Part shown: in pieces, positions 43,080 to 51,340 of the stretch
How positions within the stretch are numbered: the stretch's first letter is position 1
Layout of the letters: every line of letters begins with the position of its first letter
Assembly: GCA_029860345.1 (NCBI GenBank)
Contig: JAOUBJ010000004.1
Location: forward strand, 266,943-330,942
DNA from: Candidatus Zixiibacteriota bacterium
Lineage (GTDB): Bacteria > Zixibacteria > MSB-5A5 > GN15 > FEB-12
Direction of reading: 5' to 3'
Length of the DNA: 64,000 nt
Program-made: the position numbers and the translations under genes
Notes under the pieces: model-generated
What the model was told of the DNA's origin: nothing
Databases searched by the model: none
What the model saw: the letters and a program-made list of their open reading frames with translations, nothing else

Positions 43080-45119
43080 TCACTGGTGATCGGTCCAGAG
43101 AGAAACAAGGGCCTCCAACAAAACGTCGATGCCCGCTTCGACCGCTTCAATGCATCCGAACGACAGCCGAAGAAATCGGCGAGGTATCCGAGCTTGCAGA
43201 GACACCGGGAAAAACGATTCGTCGGCCATGACCCGTATCGAATGCTCCCTGGCCAGGTGCTCCGCTATGTGGCGGGGTGTCAGCCCGGACCGTTGGCACA
43301 GTTTGTCAATATAGATCATCACGTAGAAACCGTGTTCGTGCGTTGCAACCAGTTCCATTCCATGTTCGGCCAGATCTGCTTGTCTAAGAGTATTCCAGGC
43401 GAGCTGTTTTCGGTTGCAGATGGTCTCAGCGATTTGGCTGGGTCCATCGGCGTGGTGCATCAGCAGGTAATGCAGAAACGTTTGCTTGATACTGGATGGC
43501 AGCAGCGACTGCCCGCTTTTCACCGCTCGCAATGCTGCCGAGAGTTCACGGTTGTAGGTAAAGGCAAATCCCAGTCGCAACCCGGGCATGCCCCAGGTTT
43601 TGGAAACACTGTCGCAATAAACTGTACGCTGTGGGTCCAAAGCCGCCAGCCCCGCTTGTTGATCCGAGGTATCCTCAAAACTGTGGTAGGCGATATCGGC
43701 GATGATGCCGCACTGCCGACGTTGTGCCAGGCGGTTGATAGCCACGGCCTCCGAGGCAGTCAGTACCCAACCCATAGGATTGTGTGGACTGTTAACAATG
43801 ATAGCACCAACGTGTGCCTCTGTACGCTCCAATGCGCTTATAAAGTCGGTCATGTTGTAGGCCGTTATAGGCAGACTATCCTGCCGAGCGGCCGCCGTGA
43901 TGGACCAATAAGGATAGGCGGGGACGGCATAGGCAATGGCGTGGCGACCGCTGTGCAGCGAAGGTCCTGCGAGAACCGAAACGGCGGTATAGATAGCATT
44001 GTGACAACCATCGAAGGCGGTGATGGCAACGTCTTTAAGCTCAGTGGAGCCGAGGAATCGATTGTAGCCGGCGGCCAGTTGTTCGAACAATGTATTCAAT
44101 CCAGCCGTCCCGCCGTACTTAAGCATGCGCTCACCGGGGCCACCGGAGTCAATGAACTCTTTATACCACCTGACGAGGTTGACACCCTCGACACCTTTGA
44201 TCTCGCCCAAACCGAAGTCATGTCGGATCACATTTGCCCTTTGGTTGGTGCCGAGATACTGTCCGTAGAAATGCGCAACGTTCAAGTCGTCCAATCGCCG
44301 GGCGACATCGGGGCTGATAGGCGCTTTGGTTCCGACGGACTCTCCGAAAGCACGACCCTTTGTTGCCGGTCGTTCAGCCGACGGATAATAATAGTCAACC
44401 AATGGTTCGGCCAGGTGATGGATGCTGTCGACACCGTAGACGTCGATCACCCGTTGGACGAGATCGAGATCGTTGTGTCGTCGATAGGGCCGCCGTGAAC
44501 CCTGGTACCAGTTGATGTTCTCTCTGCTTGGATGTTCGGTACGCCAGAGACAGCCGAGTCCGGCAAAGATACTCGACCGATGCATGATTTCATTGGTATC
44601 GATGTAAATCTCATAGCCCAGCTTCGACGGTTCAAGCTTCTCGTACGAAAACAGCGTGGTAGTTTCATCGTGGCTGACCAACCGACGCTTGTCGATACTG
44701 ATCACATGCCGGCATTCCTCAGCCGAATGATGATTGGTCGAATCACAGTGAACGAGCATGATACTGTCATCATCAATCAGGATGGCCCCTAATTTCTCCA
44801 GAAAGCATGCCGACCAGCTGTTATCGGCATCGAGGTAGGCGATGAAAGTTCCGCGCGCAATCCTCAGGCCGTCGTTGCGCGGTTCCCACCTAATCAGCGC
44901 TTGGCGGCTGTTCTCGGGGTTCTGTATGACCTTGATCCGCTTATCGACCGACGCATAACTCATCATGATTGACAAAGTGGCGTCGGTAGAGGCGTCATCA
45001 ACCAGAATGAGCTCGAATAGATCGTGCGTCTGCGCCAGCACGCTTTCAATCGCATCGGCCAGAACAGCTTCTTCATTGTAAGCCGGCATAATGACGCTAA
45101 TCAACGGCTGTGTTATCAT
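43080..45119 (-). CDS. Fusion of a family 2 glycosyltransferase and a class I/II PLP aminotransferase
   Basis: The 679-residue chain joins two enzymes. Residues 1 to about 270 are a GT-A fold glycosyltransferase: PLISVIMPAYNEEAVLADAI, LILVDDASTDATL, and the metal-site-like AYLDADNSW. From about 325 to the end is an aspartate-aminotransferase-fold enzyme with NSPHNPMGW (substrate/PLP Asn), ADIAYHSF (Tyr), CDSVSKTWGMPGLRLGF (PLP Lys in SVSK) and the carboxylate-binding Arg in FLRLSFG. Both halves look intact. I know no named protein with this architecture. The frame is continuous, so it is not two genes. It lies 16 bases after the decarboxylase gene. Confidence 0.9.
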   Translation of the reverse strand: MITQPLISVIMPAYNEEAVLADAIESVLAQTHDLFELILVDDASTDATLSIMMSYASVDKRIKVIQNPENSRQALIRWEPRNDGLRIARGTFIAYLDADNSWSACFLEKLGAILIDDDSIMLVHCDSTNHHSAEECRHVISIDKRRLVSHDETTTLFSYEKLEPSKLGYEIYIDTNEIMHRSSIFAGLGCLWRTEHPSRENINWYQGSRRPYRRHNDLDLVQRVIDVYGVDSIHHLAEPLVDYYYPSAERPATKGRAFGESVGTKAPISPDVARRLDDLNVAHFYGQYLGTNQRANVIRHDFGLGEIKGVEGVNLVRWYKEFIDSGGPGERMLKYGGTAGLNTLFEQLAAGYNRFLGSTELKDVAITAFDGCHNAIYTAVSVLAGPSLHSGRHAIAYAVPAYPYWSITAAARQDSLPITAYNMTDFISALERTEAHVGAIIVNSPHNPMGWVLTASEAVAINRLAQRRQCGIIADIAYHSFEDTSDQQAGLAALDPQRTVYCDSVSKTWGMPGLRLGFAFTYNRELSAALRAVKSGQSLLPSSIKQTFLHYLLMHHADGPSQIAETICNRKQLAWNTLRQADLAEHGMELVATHEHGFYVMIYIDKLCQRSGLTPRHIAEHLAREHSIRVMADESFFPVSLQARIPRRFLRLSFGCIEAVEAGIDVLLEALVSLWTDHQ

Positions 45120-45135
45120 GATATCATTCTTGAGG

Positions 45136-46689
45136 TCACGAATGCCGACTTGCTGTGTCGTTTCCGATGGCGATGACCGCGTCCAGACAGTCGCGCACGA
45201 TGTCGAAAGTGTTATCAGGATTGCCGAACATCATACGCAAAGGATGGATCGTTGCGCGAGAGTCACTCACCGCGTTTTCATCGTCCTGCGCCGGAAATGT
45301 ATGCAAAAAGTATTCGGTTTCGTGGTTGAGTTTTCGATGGATCTCCTGGTTCAGTTCGTTCAGTGCGGAAGTGTCTCGCCAACGGTCACCGGGAGGACGA
45401 TACATGAAAGCCACGGCGTTGTGCTGCACCTCGGAATTGATGAGAACCAAGTCGGGATGATCGCGGACGATTGTGGAGGCTTGCAAAGCCAGTTCATGAC
45501 GGTGATCGATCTCCGAAGCAAGGCGCGCCCAACCGAAGTGCTTGAGCATGAACCAGAGCTTCAGCGCCATGAAACTCTTGCTGCCGATTACCGGCGTAAA
45601 CGAACCAAACGACTCCTCGCCCATTTTTATGACTGTCGCGCCCGAGGTGACGTAGGACAAGTGGGACGGATCATGAAGAAAGAACAGGCTGAGATTGTAG
45701 GGCACCATCAGAACCTTGTGCGGATCGAGAGAAACACTTTGAGCGGCTTCGAGCCCATCGTGCAGATGGGAGCGGTTGGGACTGAACAAACATTGACAAC
45801 CCTGGCAGGTATCGACATGAACCCACAACCCGTACCGAGCCGCGATATCTGTAATTGTTCTCAAATCGTCAAAGGCCATCATGCGGCTGTCGCCGGCAAC
45901 GGCAAAGATGCACATGATTTCCTCACCGCGTGAGAGCACCCGTTCGATTTGTCTGGGAAGATCGCCAGTGTCCATGCGGAAGTTCTTCGTCTCGACATCG
46001 CAAAGAGCCTCTTCTTCGAGACCAAGATCGGTACGCTGTGCGGCGGTCAAATCACGATTGCCAAGTCCGAGCATGTAAAGCGAACGTCTTAGCGAGTAGT
46101 GGGTAAAGGGGCGGTTGCCCAGCACGCGCACGCGTCTGGGCTCATAGATGCGGTTTTCCTTGGCCAGCCTCGCCCTTAGATTCTCTCTCGCCGCCAGTAG
46201 ACAGCTGTAATTGGCATTCGATCCGCCGAAAACAAAGGCGCCACCGGCATCCGAGGCATAGCGCCCGTTCTCACGACAGGGAAACCCGGTGAGCTTTCGC
46301 AACTGTTGCAACAACTGCAATTCCAGGTCCGTGGCCATCGGCGAGAACTCTTTACTGGCCAGATTCTGCTGAAGAAAGGCCGAGGCCAGATCACCGGCAA
46401 CGGCAGCCACAGAGTTGCCACAATCGGGATGGGCGAGAAACGTTCGTGAACCGAAGTTAAGAGAAAACTGCATGACGTGCTGCTCAAACTGGTCAATGAT
46501 GTCACCCAGCGGCTCTCCATCTTTCGTTACCTCAGCGGCGCGGCGCATAGCATCAACATCAGTCGGAGTCGCCTTGGCGGGCAATGAAGGCCCCTGCTTG
46601 AAAGAGCAACAGACCTCGATTAACTTGCGAAACTGGTCGGTGACAAACGATTTTTCCGCGGAGCTCAACACCACCGGTTCTCTTGCCAT
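45136..46689 (-). CDS. Group II PLP-dependent amino acid decarboxylase
   Basis: The 517-residue protein has the fold of glutamate/aromatic amino acid decarboxylases, which release CO2 from an L-amino acid to give an amine. The PLP lysine is in SLDPHKVLM, the PLP-ring Asp in LWVHVDTCQG, and the cofactor-binding region in AFVFGGSNANYSCLLAARE. The middle is unusual, with cysteines in HVDTCQGCQCLF. I placed the start at ATG 46689, with an AAAGGA ribosome site four bases before it. The frame extends to 46764 into the upstream gene. The substrate cannot be inferred; its operon partners suggest the amine is further modified. Confidence 0.88.
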   Translation of the reverse strand: MAREPVVLSSAEKSFVTDQFRKLIEVCCSFKQGPSLPAKATPTDVDAMRRAAEVTKDGEPLGDIIDQFEQHVMQFSLNFGSRTFLAHPDCGNSVAAVAGDLASAFLQQNLASKEFSPMATDLELQLLQQLRKLTGFPCRENGRYASDAGGAFVFGGSNANYSCLLAARENLRARLAKENRIYEPRRVRVLGNRPFTHYSLRRSLYMLGLGNRDLTAAQRTDLGLEEEALCDVETKNFRMDTGDLPRQIERVLSRGEEIMCIFAVAGDSRMMAFDDLRTITDIAARYGLWVHVDTCQGCQCLFSPNRSHLHDGLEAAQSVSLDPHKVLMVPYNLSLFFLHDPSHLSYVTSGATVIKMGEESFGSFTPVIGSKSFMALKLWFMLKHFGWARLASEIDHRHELALQASTIVRDHPDLVLINSEVQHNAVAFMYRPPGDRWRDTSALNELNQEIHRKLNHETEYFLHTFPAQDDENAVSDSRATIHPLRMMFGNPDNTFDIVRDCLDAVIAIGNDTASRHS

Positions 46690-46717
46690 ACTGTCCTTTC
46701 GCATCGATCCAAAACCA

Positions 46718-47737
46718 TCATACGATCGCTCTGCCGCGATGAATATCCGGATTCCTGCAAACATCTTTGATCAACTGTTCCGCCGCCAGAAGCTCAGGCA
46801 CAGTGGTGAACTTATGGGCAAAGGCTTCCTCGGCGCCGGTATCCAACAGCGTAATCGCACCCAAACGCGGCAGCAGCAACATGTACTCCACCGCTTCTGC
46901 GTTCTTGTCGTCAATATCATGCTCGTATACATCACGCACGATTCGACGAGCGCGATTCATAGTTTCCTCAGTTACACCCCCGGTAGCGAGAATCATGAAC
47001 ATACAGACAATTCGGCCGGCCAACGGATGCCACATTAGTTTCTCAAAGTCAATCAGATACAATCTGCCGTTTTCGACAATGCTGTTTTTGACTTCCGCGT
47101 CGAGATTACCGTACATCCATGTGTCCCTGGAAAACGAACGGTTGGCCCCGGTAATCAGATCATCAAAGATGCGTGACTCATGATCGCTGAATTCGGCGTG
47201 TGGCTTTCGGAGGATGTCCTGAGTTAAAAAACGCAGAATATAATCTCGGTAGAACTGTTCGAACGGGCGTGGGTCCGGCTGTGGCGGGTCTCTGAGTTCT
47301 CGCAGGTGGTGATTGGCTTGTTTGTGGCTGGTGCACAGTCGTTGTAGATACTGTTCCTGTTGGGCGGCGTCCAGGTCTTCCATGACTTCCAACAGAGACC
47401 TGCCGGACAGACGCTCCATAACAAAGAACCTGTGTCGATCACAACAAGCCACAATCTCAGGAACGTCCAGGCCATGCCGGTGCAAGAGCGTCAACGCGGC
47501 TTTGTCGTTCTGATACGACCGTTCATGGTCAAGTTGGTCATTGGGGCGGAACCACTTGAGGATGAATCGATCATCGATTTGAAAGAGCTGGTTGCGCGAG
47601 TCACCATCGACAAAGCGAATAGGCACAACCGTTGTTCCCCATGGCATGCAGCCGTGATGCTCTGTGGTGACGCCGAGACTGTCGGCATCGGTGAGATTCT
47701 CGGGGCAGAGTTCAGTGTGGAGGCAGTTGAACTTCAT
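46718..47737 (-). CDS. APH/choline-kinase-fold phosphotransferase-like protein with altered catalytic motif
   Basis: The 339-residue protein has the aminoglycoside-phosphotransferase fold. An N-lobe with FILKWFRP (ATP-binding Lys) is followed by the hinge FFVMERLSGRSLLEVM, and the C-lobe has LYLIDFEKL (metal-binding Asp at about 230). The usual catalytic loop HGDLHxxN reads YGNLDAEVKN (209-218). The catalytic Asp is therefore Asn211, which predicts loss or change of kinase activity. It sits between the decarboxylase and the membrane protein gene, suggesting that it handles the same amine product or a sugar. The DFE motif argues that nucleotide binding is retained. Confidence 0.8.
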   Translation of the reverse strand: MKFNCLHTELCPENLTDADSLGVTTEHHGCMPWGTTVVPIRFVDGDSRNQLFQIDDRFILKWFRPNDQLDHERSYQNDKAALTLLHRHGLDVPEIVACCDRHRFFVMERLSGRSLLEVMEDLDAAQQEQYLQRLCTSHKQANHHLRELRDPPQPDPRPFEQFYRDYILRFLTQDILRKPHAEFSDHESRIFDDLITGANRSFSRDTWMYGNLDAEVKNSIVENGRLYLIDFEKLMWHPLAGRIVCMFMILATGGVTEETMNRARRIVRDVYEHDIDDKNAEAVEYMLLLPRLGAITLLDTGAEEAFAHKFTTVPELLAAEQLIKDVCRNPDIHRGRAIV

Positions 47738-47785
47738 TTGGTGCGTCTTATCATTGTCTTGTCAATGGTCGACCGCGGTAATCCA

Positions 47786-49528
47786 TCACTGGCCGCTACC
47801 TTTGTTTTGAAGTGAGGCGGCGGCCTCAGCGTGATGTTGCGCCTTGACGACATCACCGGTCTGTTCATACAGACGGCTCAGCATCAGGTGCGCCTGAACC
47901 AGAGTGAAATCCAAATCCACGGCTTTGGCCAACACCACAGCGGCGGTATCAAATTGCTGCTTTCGAAGCAAGCATGTCCCCAGATTCAGGTAGCCGAGCG
48001 CAAATTCCGGATTGAGCATGATCGCCTGCGTAAACTCACTCTCAGCTTTATCATGCTCACCGACTCTTTGATAAACGCTGCCCAGATCGCTATGGATCTC
48101 CGGTGAAGTGGGGTTCAAAGCCAGTGCGGCTGCGAATTCTTCGATTGCTTCCCGCCACATGCCGCGGCCGACATAGGTGGTACCCATTGTGCGATGAGCC
48201 AGGAACGTTTGGGTGGCATCAGGATGTTGCTGTACGACCGACTGCAACAACGCCACCTGTGAATCCCAGTCACGATTTCTGTCCACCGTTAGCACCGAGT
48301 AGGTACCCACGATGGCTACCATCGCGGTAGTTGCAGCAAGCCGCCACCTGAGTCCGCTGAGCGCAAGGGCGCCCTCGACAAACGGACTGGTGAGCACCAA
48401 AGCGAGCACCAAACAGAAGCCAAGTGAAGGAAGATACAAGTAACGTTCGGCCAGTAGTGGACCTTCTTCGAGCGCCACCAGATTGGAAATGGGCAATAGT
48501 GACAGAATGACCCAGGCAATGCCGAACGAAAGCAGGCGACTGCGACGCCACAACCAGACGACGGCAGCCAACAACAATACAACAAGCAGCATTGGGCCGG
48601 CTGTGGGTGGATCGTTGAGCGAACGCGACCAGTTGAAGTCGAAGATCAATGCATAATTGAGATCATAAGGCAGAAGTAGCTTCCAGATGTGCTCGGAGTA
48701 TGTGCGCGTCATGGTGAGAGCCTGCACACCCCAGCCCACCTGTTTACTCATCAGCGACGAAGCCGCGCCGGCCATGCCCTGCGCCCCAAGGTAGATGACA
48801 CCGATGACCACAGCGGGCGCCAGCGGATAGATAAACTTCGAAATCCAGCCTTCACCCTGGGGTCGGGGTCGGAAATATATTTCATAGGTCAGCCAGATCA
48901 ACGGCGCTGAGATGGCAGCCTCTTTGGACATCAGAGCCAGAAGGAAACATACGATCGCCGCCCAGTAGTGACGATACGACCCGACGCCGTCGGGCTTTCG
49001 AAACTTCATATAGAACACAAGTGATGCCAGGAAGAAGACGGCCATGATTACATCGGTTCGTCCGGCGATGTAGGCCACAGCTTCGGTATGTACCGGATGG
49101 GTGGCGAACAGTATGGCCGCCACCAAGGCTGTCAGTCGGTTCGTCAACAGCCGGAAGACGACGAAAAACACGAGCAATACCGCCGTGCAATTGAGAGCAA
49201 CGTTGGTGACATGAAAGCCGGTCGAGTTGGCGCCCCACAGATAGTAGTCGATCACGTTGAGCGTATAAGGGATCGGTCGGTATTGACCACCACTGGGGAC
49301 AAAAAGACGGCTGATCAGAGTGGCGAAATCGGTATCATCCACCCACGATGTATCTTGCCACCTGAGTAGGTCGGCCGACAAAAAAGCTCCGGTCAAACTG
49401 TTGGCATAAACACCGAACGACACCAAGAGCAATAACAGTATACATGCCCACAAGGGGGCAGTGTCAGCTAACTTCTCAAGGTCCATGCCGATACCGACTT
49501 GTGGGTGTGCCCTACTGTTGGGATCCAT
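47786..49528 (-). CDS. TMTC-like polytopic membrane protein with C-terminal TPR repeats
   Basis: The 580-residue protein has about ten membrane helices. LLLLLVSFGVYANSLTGAFL is followed by a first-loop DDTDF and the typical YRPIPYTLNVIDYYLWG and HPVHTEAVAYIAGRTDVIMA motifs of TMTC/GT-C-like proteins. From about 430 it has TPR units (EAIEEFAAALALNPTSPEIHSDLGSVY; YLNLGTCLLRKQQFDTAAVV). Relatives are O-mannosyltransferases or membrane glycosyltransferases of unknown donor. The gene overlaps the end of the upstream nucleotidyltransferase-like gene by 17 bases. It suggests a membrane glycosylation step for this operon. Confidence 0.82.
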   Translation of the reverse strand: MDPNSRAHPQVGIGMDLEKLADTAPLWACILLLLLVSFGVYANSLTGAFLSADLLRWQDTSWVDDTDFATLISRLFVPSGGQYRPIPYTLNVIDYYLWGANSTGFHVTNVALNCTAVLLVFFVVFRLLTNRLTALVAAILFATHPVHTEAVAYIAGRTDVIMAVFFLASLVFYMKFRKPDGVGSYRHYWAAIVCFLLALMSKEAAISAPLIWLTYEIYFRPRPQGEGWISKFIYPLAPAVVIGVIYLGAQGMAGAASSLMSKQVGWGVQALTMTRTYSEHIWKLLLPYDLNYALIFDFNWSRSLNDPPTAGPMLLVVLLLAAVVWLWRRSRLLSFGIAWVILSLLPISNLVALEEGPLLAERYLYLPSLGFCLVLALVLTSPFVEGALALSGLRWRLAATTAMVAIVGTYSVLTVDRNRDWDSQVALLQSVVQQHPDATQTFLAHRTMGTTYVGRGMWREAIEEFAAALALNPTSPEIHSDLGSVYQRVGEHDKAESEFTQAIMLNPEFALGYLNLGTCLLRKQQFDTAAVVLAKAVDLDFTLVQAHLMLSRLYEQTGDVVKAQHHAEAAASLQNKGSGQ

Positions 49529-50891
49529 CCTGCACTGCCTGCATCAGTGAACCGCACTGCTTAAGCTGTTGACGGCGGTTGGTAGCTTTGTGTACGATCG
49601 CCCGCAAGCCGTAGAACACCAACATGGTAAAGACTATGGTGCACAAAGTGGTGGCCTTTGCCACGCGACGAATGTAATCAAAACAGAGAAGCCATCCCGT
49701 CCTGCCATAGCGTCGGGCGACCGATTCCCGCGATGGTAAAATATACGCGCCGATATCCAAAAACTTTACCGCCCGAAAGTGTGTCATGGGATGTTCTCTG
49801 GTCAAGATAGATCGAAGTCGTTTGGCCACCGTCCCGGTTGATCGACCCGTTGATCCGGGGCGACCGAGCAACAGTGGGTAGAGTACGCTGGTGAGGCGAC
49901 CGGGCGGTGACGGCTTCAACATGGCTACCGGCTTTTGGACCAGTGAGGCGCCGAACAGTTTTCCCAAACTTTCGAGCGTGCAACGCACCTCTGCCTGGAC
50001 ACCCCATTGGTAACATCGATCAAAAATCACATTCCAGTTCATGGACTTCTGCGTTTGTTTAAGCAACAGCAGGATTTCCAGGTACCACAACAGTTTCACC
50101 TGGCTTTCGGTGCTCAGGATTTCCTCAGCCCGGATCGACGAGAAGTCCCGCACGTATCGGCTGAAACAACTATGCTTATCGACATGGTAGCACAGATAAA
50201 TCAACAGGTCTTCGTGGTTCATGATCCGAACAGGGCGGTCATCGAAAGACCATTCTTCAGAACGTTGCCAGACTCCCTCGGTATCGATATGCAAAACCCG
50301 GTATCGATCCTGTAGCGCCCAGTGCAACTCGACCACTATCGGCACCTTGCTACGGGGTTGGTGAACGAAACTCAGGTGGAAGTGTACGAAATGATAGAAC
50401 CGCCTGGGGGCCGACTCGGCTTCGCAAGCAAATCCATGTTTTGTCAGCAGGGCGTCGGCTCGCGACATGTCCTCTTTTCGGACAAGCAAATCGATATCGG
50501 CCATTGGTCGCCAAGCCATATCCTGGAACACCGTGCGGGCCATGTACAGCCCTTTGAGTATCATGCAATCAATTGAAAGTTCTTTGAAAGATTTGGCCAG
50601 GCTCGACAGATGGTTGGCCAGGTCCAGATTGCGCGCACGGTTTTCTTCATAGATCGAGTCCAACACAGACCGAACCGTCTCGGGAATCCGCTCATCGTTG
50701 AGGCGGCTGAAGAGCGAATGCATCATCGGCGTCATCCGGTGGTGATTACCCAACGCCATCAGTCGACCCCAGTCCACCCCCGCGGACAAACATCGGCCAA
50801 CTCGATCCTCTCTGGGCGGATCATTCAACAGGTCGGCCAAACTGATCAAGAGTTGTTCTTCTGTCGACAGCATAGTCTCAAATACCACCAT
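49512..50891 (-). CDS. Uncharacterised nucleotidyltransferase-like protein (PF14907 type)
   Basis: The first gene of the six-gene operon encodes 459 residues. The nucleotidyltransferase core shows MILKGLYMARTVFQ and the metal-site-like MADIDLLVRKEDMSRADALL, then HFHLSFVH and VELHWALQDRY; this pattern fits the PF14907 family. Relatives are often found beside peptide natural-product or polysaccharide loci. A hydrophobic C-terminal helix (TTLCTIVFTMLVFYGLRAIV) suggests membrane anchoring. Donor and acceptor are unknown. An ATG at 50873 is an alternative start. Confidence 0.8.
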   Translation of the reverse strand: MVVFETMLSTEEQLLISLADLLNDPPREDRVGRCLSAGVDWGRLMALGNHHRMTPMMHSLFSRLNDERIPETVRSVLDSIYEENRARNLDLANHLSSLAKSFKELSIDCMILKGLYMARTVFQDMAWRPMADIDLLVRKEDMSRADALLTKHGFACEAESAPRRFYHFVHFHLSFVHQPRSKVPIVVELHWALQDRYRVLHIDTEGVWQRSEEWSFDDRPVRIMNHEDLLIYLCYHVDKHSCFSRYVRDFSSIRAEEILSTESQVKLLWYLEILLLLKQTQKSMNWNVIFDRCYQWGVQAEVRCTLESLGKLFGASLVQKPVAMLKPSPPGRLTSVLYPLLLGRPGSTGRSTGTVAKRLRSILTREHPMTHFRAVKFLDIGAYILPSRESVARRYGRTGWLLCFDYIRRVAKATTLCTIVFTMLVFYGLRAIVHKATNRRQQLKQCGSLMQAVQDGSQQ

Positions 50892-51340
50892 GACCTGGTC
50901 ATGTCGGCAGGTTTTAAGTCGATTCGGTTTATCCGAAACGGAAATGACGGCCCTCAGAAATCCCCGCCCTATGGAATTAGACAGGATGGGACAAAGAATC
51001 CGGCGAGCTACTTCCGGCCGCTGTGGTTTGAATATAATACCGAGCGCGAGATTTCCAAAGGTCCATTTGTGGACTTCAGTTCGTCCAGGCAGTCGAGGGA
51101 TTCATGAGCACGGCCACCAATGGCTTCCACTTGCCATCCACGAGCATAAGGCCATCCAACCCGGCAACACGGAGTCCTTTCTTTTGAAACTAAGTAGAGG
51201 CTGTAAACATTCCGATAACAGTCATAACGTTGACGAAAGCCGCCGCCGGTTCTGTCGGTGAATTGTGGCTGCTGTCTTGACACCTTCGCAAACGCCTGTA
51301 TATTGCGGGCAAACAGGAACCAGCCGGTTCCGGAGGACAC
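50892..51340. other. Divergent intergenic region, no gene recognised
   Basis: This 449-base gap lies between the start of the minus-strand operon and the plus-strand HYR protein gene. Small open frames occur but none has a ribosome site or recognisable product. The plus-strand promoter at 51277 lies in it. I saw no precursor-peptide gene and no member of the window's palindromic repeats. Confidence 0.5.
51277..51304 (+). promoter_or_regulatory. Sigma70-like promoter for the HYR/dockerin protein
   Basis: TTGACA (51277-51282), a 16-base spacer and TATATT (51299-51304) lie 36 bases before the GTG start. Confidence 0.65.

Noticed and set aside
43086-44498. 470-codon open frame on the plus strand
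   Set aside because: It is antisense to the aminotransferase fusion, whose conserved motifs fix the coding strand.
46690-46764. Upstream extension of the decarboxylase to 46764
   Set aside because: It would overlap the kinase-like gene, while ATG 46689 has an AAAGGA ribosome site and gives a normal N-terminus.
50892-51340. Possible lasso or other peptide precursor gene near the PF14907-like gene
   Set aside because: Small frames here have no ribosome site, no leader-core pattern and no peptide-maturation enzymes nearby.
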